A stretch of 64,000 nucleotides of DNA, taken from Ruminococcus flavefaciens (GTDB taxonomy: Bacteria > Bacillota > Clostridia > Oscillospirales > Ruminococcaceae). Location: positions 124,001 to 188,000 of the forward strand of contig NZ_FPIP01000005.1 of the NCBI RefSeq assembly GCF_900119075.1, written 5' to 3'. The translations under genes were made by a program, and so were the position numbers. The notes under the pieces were generated by a model. It ran no database searches and was not told the origin of the DNA. It was given only the letters and a program-made list of their open reading frames with translations. Of this stretch, positions 59,205-64,000 are shown in pieces. Positions within the stretch are counted from its first letter, which is position 1, and every line of letters starts with the position of its first letter.

Positions 59205-60394
59205 ACAACCGCGCCCCCAAGAAGCTTCTGGTGATATTTCTTCTGCTGCTTACCTTGTCAGCCTGCGCCGCATTTTTCATATCGGGCAAGTGCGCGGACG
59301 TCATAGTGCATGAGCAGATACGCTCCGGGCTTTCCGTGGCAGGGGGCGGCAAATTCACGGACTTCCCCGATGACGATTCCATATCGGCAGGGGAGGAGGC
59401 GATGAAAAAGTACAGTATCGACAGGAGTATCCCCCCTCGTATGATGAAGAACTACGGCTCTGTCCGCAGGGTGATATTCTATCCCGTATTCGGACTTCTT
59501 GCCCTGATATCGGCGATATGGTACTTCATATCTCTCCGCGAGCTCATGGCGATATACCGCGACTTGGAGAAGCTTCGCAATGAATGTGTGAAAGCCGCCG
59601 ACGATTCCGAAAACGCAGTCATAACTCTTTACGGCGAGGACTTGGGCTCAGTCCACAGGATATCCGACGCCGTGGAAATGCTGGTGGACAGACTGAACAA
59701 CACCAAATTCAGCCTCAGCAGCGAGCAGCGCTATCTCCGCGTTTTCCTCACCGACCTTTCTCACCAGATAAAGACCTCCCTTGCGGTAGTACGTCTCAAC
59801 ACGGATATGCTGACGGAGCTTGACGACCTGTCCGAGGAGCGCCGCGAGAAGCTCTCCGACGAGATACAGCTGAACCTTGACGGCATGGAGCGCCTTGTCA
59901 TCGAAGCCATAAAGTTCGCAAAGCTTGAAGCCAATGCAGTGGAGTACGATATGCAGGAGAGCGACCTCTCCGAAGTTTGTCAGCTTGCCATAAAGCGCAT
60001 ATCGCCCCTGCTCCGCAAGAAAAACATCACCGTAAGAACACAGCTCCCCGAGAATATCACCATGCTCTGCGACAAGAGCTGGCTCTGCGAGGCTGTGGAG
60101 AACATACTGAAAAACTCCGCCGACCACTCGGGCTGTACCGAGGTATCAGCGGAGGTCACTGCCGATCCCGTCATGGTGAAAATGATCCTTACAGACAACG
60201 GCAGGGGCATACCGCAGGAGAATATCCCCAAGCTTTTCGAGCGCTTTTCGTCCAAGTCCAGCGATACTACCATGTACAGCTCGGGACTGGGAATGTCCAT
60301 ATCACAGAAGATAGTCCGCGGACACGGCGGCGATATACTGGTGTATTCCGAGCCTGACAAGGGCACACGATTTGAATTTGTATTCTTGAAATAA
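59180..60394 (+). CDS. Sensor histidine kinase
   Basis: A 404-residue kinase. TM1 is about residues 14-35, then a ~60-residue external segment and TM2 about 97-116. H195 is in LSHQIKTSLAVVRLN; the usual Pro of the HQIKTPL motif is Ser here. The HATPase domain carries DNGRGI and GLGMSISQKIV. Overlap with the regulator gene indicates coupled synthesis. Signal unknown. Confidence 0.92.
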   Translation: MDRTDRFINNRAPKKLLVIFLLLLTLSACAAFFISGKCADVIVHEQIRSGLSVAGGGKFTDFPDDDSISAGEEAMKKYSIDRSIPPRMMKNYGSVRRVIFYPVFGLLALISAIWYFISLRELMAIYRDLEKLRNECVKAADDSENAVITLYGEDLGSVHRISDAVEMLVDRLNNTKFSLSSEQRYLRVFLTDLSHQIKTSLAVVRLNTDMLTELDDLSEERREKLSDEIQLNLDGMERLVIEAIKFAKLEANAVEYDMQESDLSEVCQLAIKRISPLLRKKNITVRTQLPENITMLCDKSWLCEAVENILKNSADHSGCTEVSAEVTADPVMVKMILTDNGRGIPQENIPKLFERFSSKSSDTTMYSSGLGMSISQKIVRGHGGDILVYSEPDKGTRFEFVFLK

Positions 60395-60406
60395 CGAGGA
60401 ATTTTT

Positions 60407-62443
60407 ATGCCGACAACACTTTTCACCGAAATAGAATACTTAAAGGGCGTGGGAAAGGCACGCGGCGAGAAATACCGCAAGCTTGGCATAACTACGCCCT
60501 ATGAGCTCATATATCATATCCCTCGGGACTATCTTGACTTCCGCACACACGTACCCGTAGCGCAGGCAGTCCTCGGGGACTACAACGTATTAAAGCTTAC
60601 CATATTCAGAAAAATGCCTCCACAGCGCATAAAGGGCGGACTTGTCATCTGCAAAGCCGCCGCCTCCGACGGCACAGACGATATCCTTATTGTGGTCTAC
60701 AACAACGTCTACTACTTTCAGGCGCTGAAAGAGGGCGAGACCTACTATATGTACGGCAAGGTGTCGGGCAATTTCCTCCGCAAGGAGATAAGCTCCCCCA
60801 TATACATCAAGGCGTCCGAGCAGGTGCTGATACAGCCCATATATCATCTTACTCAGGGACTTTCCGTGACCATGGTCCGTACCAATATGCGTCAGGCTCT
60901 TGAAATAATGCGCAGTGAGCCCTTTGAGACCTTATCCGACGATATACTGCGGAAATACGACCTTGCCCCCCTCATGTGGTCGCTGGAGAATATCCACTTC
61001 CCCGAGAGCGAGCTTGCCGCGGAGACTGCGCGTCGCAGGCTTGCCTTTGACGAGCTTCTGAAGCTCCAGCTTGGTATGTCCGTGATGAAGTCCCGAAGCC
61101 GCAATAATACCGCCTACAAAATGGACTCCGCCGTGAACGTTAAGGACTTCACCGAGGGACTGCCCTTTGAGCTCACCGACGACCAGAAAAAGGCAGTTGA
61201 CGAGATAGTATCCGACCTCTGCCGTGACGTCCCCATGAACCGCCTTTTGCAGGGCGACGTGGGCAGCGGCAAGACCGCTGTTGCAGCGGCAGCCTGCTAT
61301 TTTACGGCAAAAAACGGCATACAGTCCGCACTTATGGCTCCCACGGAGATACTTGCGGCACAGCATTACCGAACCCTCAGCGATTTCCTTGAACCCTTCG
61401 GCGTCAAGGTCTGCCTGCTGACTGGCTCAATGACCGCAAAGAAAAAAGCGGCTGTCCGCGAGGAAATAGCCGCAGGAAATATCGACGTAATCGTGGGCAC
61501 TCACGCCATTATCCAGAAGGACGTGGAGTACAGGGCGCTCGGACTTGTCATCACCGACGAGCAGCACCGCTTCGGCGTTGCACAGCGAGCAGCACTTGCT
61601 GAAAAGGGCGACGCTCCCCACAAGCTTGTTATGTCCGCAACTCCCATACCGCGCACCCTCGCTCTTATCATCTACGGAGACCTTGATATATCGGCAATAA
61701 CTCAGCTCCCCAAGGGCAGAAAGCCCGTAAAGACCTATGCGGTCACGGGCAAGCTCCGCAGCCGTGCATTCGGCTTTGTACGGGAGCGCCTTGACGAGGG
61801 ACGTCAGGCGTATGTGGTCTGCCCCATGATAGAGGAGAGCGAAAGCGAGCTTTTCGCGGTCAAGACCTACGCTGAGAACGCCGCAAAGGGTGACTTAAAG
61901 GGCTATACCACGGCTCTGCTCCACGGAAAGATGAGAGCCGCCGAAAAGGACAAGGTCATGGAGAAATTCCGTGACGGCGAGATACAGGTGCTTATCTGCA
62001 CCACCGTTGTGGAAGTGGGAGTCGACGTGCCAAATGCGGCAGTCATGGTCATTGAAAACGCCGAGCGCTTCGGACTATCCCAGCTTCATCAGCTCCGCGG
62101 ACGAGTAGGCAGAGGCAGCTTTGAGAGCAGCTGTATACTCATAACCGACAATACTGCCGAGGACTGCGTGAAGCGAATGAAGATAATGTCCTCGACTACC
62201 GACGGCTTCAAGATAAGCGAGGAGGACCTGAAAATGCGCGGTCCGGGAGACTTCTTCGGCAGCGCACAGCACGGACTTCCGCCGCTGAAAATAGCGGATA
62301 TCGCCTGCAACATGGAGCTTATGAACCGTGCCCAGAACTGCGCAAGGGAGCTACTCGCCGACGATCCGCTTCTGGAAAAGCCGCAGAATAAAGCGCTGAA
62401 AATGGACGTAATGCGCCTGTTCAGCAAGGATATAATCGGATAG
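60407..62443 (+). CDS. recG: ATP-dependent DNA helicase RecG
   Basis: A 678-residue branch-migration helicase that reverses stalled replication forks. It has an N-terminal wedge/OB domain (LKGVGKARGEKYRKLGI; YELIYHIPRDYLDFR). Helicase motifs are GDVGSGKTAVA, DEQHRFGV, SATPIPRTL and QLRGRVGRG, and the TRG-type C-terminus is intact. Full length. CGAGGA precedes the ATG. It lies 12 bases after the kinase gene, so may be co-transcribed. Confidence 0.96.
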   Translation: MPTTLFTEIEYLKGVGKARGEKYRKLGITTPYELIYHIPRDYLDFRTHVPVAQAVLGDYNVLKLTIFRKMPPQRIKGGLVICKAAASDGTDDILIVVYNNVYYFQALKEGETYYMYGKVSGNFLRKEISSPIYIKASEQVLIQPIYHLTQGLSVTMVRTNMRQALEIMRSEPFETLSDDILRKYDLAPLMWSLENIHFPESELAAETARRRLAFDELLKLQLGMSVMKSRSRNNTAYKMDSAVNVKDFTEGLPFELTDDQKKAVDEIVSDLCRDVPMNRLLQGDVGSGKTAVAAAACYFTAKNGIQSALMAPTEILAAQHYRTLSDFLEPFGVKVCLLTGSMTAKKKAAVREEIAAGNIDVIVGTHAIIQKDVEYRALGLVITDEQHRFGVAQRAALAEKGDAPHKLVMSATPIPRTLALIIYGDLDISAITQLPKGRKPVKTYAVTGKLRSRAFGFVRERLDEGRQAYVVCPMIEESESELFAVKTYAENAAKGDLKGYTTALLHGKMRAAEKDKVMEKFRDGEIQVLICTTVVEVGVDVPNAAVMVIENAERFGLSQLHQLRGRVGRGSFESSCILITDNTAEDCVKRMKIMSSTTDGFKISEEDLKMRGPGDFFGSAQHGLPPLKIADIACNMELMNRAQNCARELLADDPLLEKPQNKALKMDVMRLFSKDIIG

Positions 62444-62830
62444 ATATGTAGGGGCGGATATTATACGCATGAGTAAGTAGAAAGTAGTGAGTAGTAAGTA
62501 GTTCTTTAGACACTGTAATTACTTCCTGACAACCTGAACGGGATTCCAAAGGGACGTGTTCCTTTGGTCAGGTCAAGGGATGAAAGCCCTTGTGGGGTGT
62601 GGGGCAAAGCCCCGCAGTTACAAAGCGCTCCTAACAGGAGCGAGTACCCTCTGCCCTATGGGCATCTCCCTGTACTACAGGGAGTAACCGCAAGGGGTGA
62701 ATTAAAACACAGTCCGGTGAACTGTGTTTTAAGAGGGTGACTCCCTACAGTGTAGGGAGATGTCAGCAAAGCTGACAGAGGGTGCCGAGCCCGATTAGGG
62801 ACGCCCTGTAAGAGAGGGCGTCCCTTGATT
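62444..62830. repeat. Heptamer tract and long composite repeat, copy C
   Basis: A GTAGGGGCGGATATTATACGC element (62447-62468), AAGTAGTGAGTAGTAAGTAG heptamers (62470-62505), then the composite repeat (62529-62826). The last includes CCAAAGGGACGTGTTCCTTTGG, GGGGCAAAGCCCC, CTCCCTGTACTACAGGGAG, AAACACAGT/ACTGTGTTT and GACGCCCTG...AGGGCGTC hairpins. No gene is present from 62444 to 62987. Confidence 0.75.
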
Positions 62831-62872
62831 TTGATGATACTTCCCGTGTCGAGGAGCAATTTCCCTATATAT

Positions 62873-62918
62873 AAAAACTCCCGAGAGTTGCAACTCTCGG
62901 GATTTTCTTTTTTTGCAT
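62873..62918. terminator. Terminator of fakA (symmetric)
   Basis: AAAACTCCCGAGAGTTG CAACTCTCGGGATTTT: a long stem with A and T tracts on both sides, about 70 bases after the fakA stop on the minus strand. Confidence 0.78.
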
Positions 62919-62987
62919 GAACTAATGCTTCATACTTTCATTCGTGGTTATATACATTATACCTCGTTATATCCGTCTTGTCAATAC

Positions 62988-64000
62988 TTACTCAACAGAA
63001 ATGATATAGTAGTACACAGGCTGACCGCCGTTTACAAGCATTACCTCTATCTTGTCGCTGAGCTTGGACTGAATGAACTTCTGGAGCTCCTCAGCGTCCT
63101 CCTCGGGCACATCAGTGCCGTGGATAAGGGTAACATAGCTTACATCGCCCTTAGCCAGCTTCTTGACCAGCTTGTAGGTAGCCTTGTTTATATCGCGCTC
63201 TGTGAACGAGAGCTTGCCGTTATCGAGAGCAAGTATCTCGCCCTCTTTTATTTGATGACCTTCAAACTCGGAGTTTCTTGCGGCAAAGGTGATAAGACCT
63301 GTTGAGACCTTCTCGAAAGCCTTGGTCATAGCGATACGGTTCTCGGAGAGGCTGCTGCTGTCGTCGAAAGCCAGCATAGCCGCGATACCCTGCGGAATAG
63401 TTCTTGTCTGGAGCACGCAGACCTTTCTGTCGGTGAGCTTTACAGCCTGCTCAGCCGCCATGATGATGTTCTTGTTATTGGGGAGCACGAATACTGTATT
63501 TGCAGGAGTTTTCATAATAGCGCGGAGAATATCATCGGTAGAGGGGTTCATGGTCTGACCGCCCTTTACAACAACATCAGCGCCTAAGTCTGTGAACATA
63601 GCCTCCAGGCCGTGACCTGCGGCAACAGCAACGAAGCCGAACTCCTTTTCGGGCTCTGCGGGAGTAAGTCCCTCCTTGGCAGCCTTGGCGTCCTTGACCT
63701 TGTTTTCGTGCTGGATACGCATATTCTCTATCTTCGGACGGGGATCGTTGATGAAGTGACCGAACTCCAGTCCCTTTGTGATAGCCTTTCCGGGGTTATC
63801 GGTGTGAACGTGTACCTTGATTATCTTCTCGTCATCGACAACAACTACACAGTCGCCGATAGTTTCCAGATAAGCGCGGAGCTTGAACACATCGGGGCAG
63901 TTTTCTTCCTTTTCCAGCATGAACTCTGTGCAGTATGTAAACCTGATATCGTCGTCATACTCGCTGACAGCAGTTCTGAAGGAATCGGACGAGCCCTCCT
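62988..64000 (-). CDS. fakA: Fatty acid kinase subunit FakA (YloV), C-terminal part
   Basis: The frame is open to the window edge, so the N-terminal DAK2 kinase domain is missing. Visible are FTYCTEFMLEKEE, GDCVVVVDDEKIIKVHVHTDNPGKAI, FVAVAAGHGLEAMFTDLGADVVVKGGQTMNPST and NNKNIIMAAEQAVKL, the YloV/DegV-interacting middle and C-terminal domains. FakA phosphorylates fatty acids presented by FakB. It normally lies near recG in Firmicutes; here it is convergent with recG. Confidence 0.92.
   Translation of the reverse strand, partial: EGSSDSFRTAVSEYDDDIRFTYCTEFMLEKEENCPDVFKLRAYLETIGDCVVVVDDEKIIKVHVHTDNPGKAITKGLEFGHFINDPRPKIENMRIQHENKVKDAKAAKEGLTPAEPEKEFGFVAVAAGHGLEAMFTDLGADVVVKGGQTMNPSTDDILRAIMKTPANTVFVLPNNKNIIMAAEQAVKLTDRKVCVLQTRTIPQGIAAMLAFDDSSSLSENRIAMTKAFEKVSTGLITFAARNSEFEGHQIKEGEILALDNGKLSFTERDINKATYKLVKKLAKGDVSYVTLIHGTDVPEEDAEELQKFIQSKLSDKIEVMLVNGGQPVYYYIISVE

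Noticed and set aside
1-64000. tRNA, rRNA, intact insertion sequence or prophage
   Set aside because: No cloverleaf-like tRNA with CCA-proximal motifs, rRNA signature, transposase or phage structural gene was recognised anywhere in the window.

Overview
The window reads as chromosome of a cellulolytic gut or rumen Firmicute of the Ruminococcus type. The evidence is two secreted proteins with type I dockerin repeats, a cytoplasmic GH94 cellobiose phosphorylase, a GH26-like hydrolase, a Firmicute-type rimP-nusA-rnpM-ylxQ-infB-rbfA-truB-ribF cluster, YloV/FakA, a T-box leader, and sigma-A promoters with nearly invariant 17-base spacers. No rRNA, tRNA, CRISPR array, intact insertion sequence or prophage was seen.

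Layout. 1-1500: edge-truncated HTH-cupin regulator on the minus strand behind a T-box leader (specifier reads best as Ile ATC), then repeats. 1501-6164: YgjP-type peptidase, YgiQ radical SAM protein, ComEC-like metallo-beta-lactamase protein, DUF3006 protein and an esterase. 6295-8845: divergent sugar-nucleotide dehydratase/epimerase and MGT-type glycosyltransferase. 8846-9930: no protein gene, but a promoter-to-terminator unit for a large structured RNA on the minus strand (about 9034-9487). 9930-17644: a hypothetical protein, two two-component systems and a CNNM/CorC-type membrane protein; the first kinase has a striking Trp/Asn/Pro-rich ectodomain. 17840-23006: dockerin M6-like protease, CobW GTPase, zinc-ribbon membrane protein, and a small dockerin protein carrying the same Trp-Asn-Pro repeats as the kinase. 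23373-36001: metG, ECF sigma factor with a membrane partner, ispD with a GH26-like enzyme, PHP phosphatase, pth and mfd. 36370-43772: lipoprotein, an operon of two small membrane proteins plus XRE regulator behind a palindromic operator, cellobiose phosphorylase, and a LytTR regulator/membrane protein pair followed by three perfectly phased palindromes upstream of a small secreted protein. 44065-52886: translation and ribosome-maturation operon. 52994-58367: Gld-like ABC exporter with GldG and DUF4340 partners. 58596-62443: third two-component system, then recG. 62988-end: 3' part of fakA on the minus strand.

Between genes the window is full of short palindromes. They share an outer TGTAGGGG...CCCG frame but have different, self-complementary cores. 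There are also several copies of a longer composite hairpin element.

The observations most worth following up are the unassigned ~450-nt RNA, the LytTR system with its 21-bp-phased palindrome array, the T-box in front of a regulator, the Trp-Asn-Pro repeats shared by a sensor kinase and a dockerin protein, and the modular palindromes. All functional names rest on motif recognition from the sequence alone; no database search was run.
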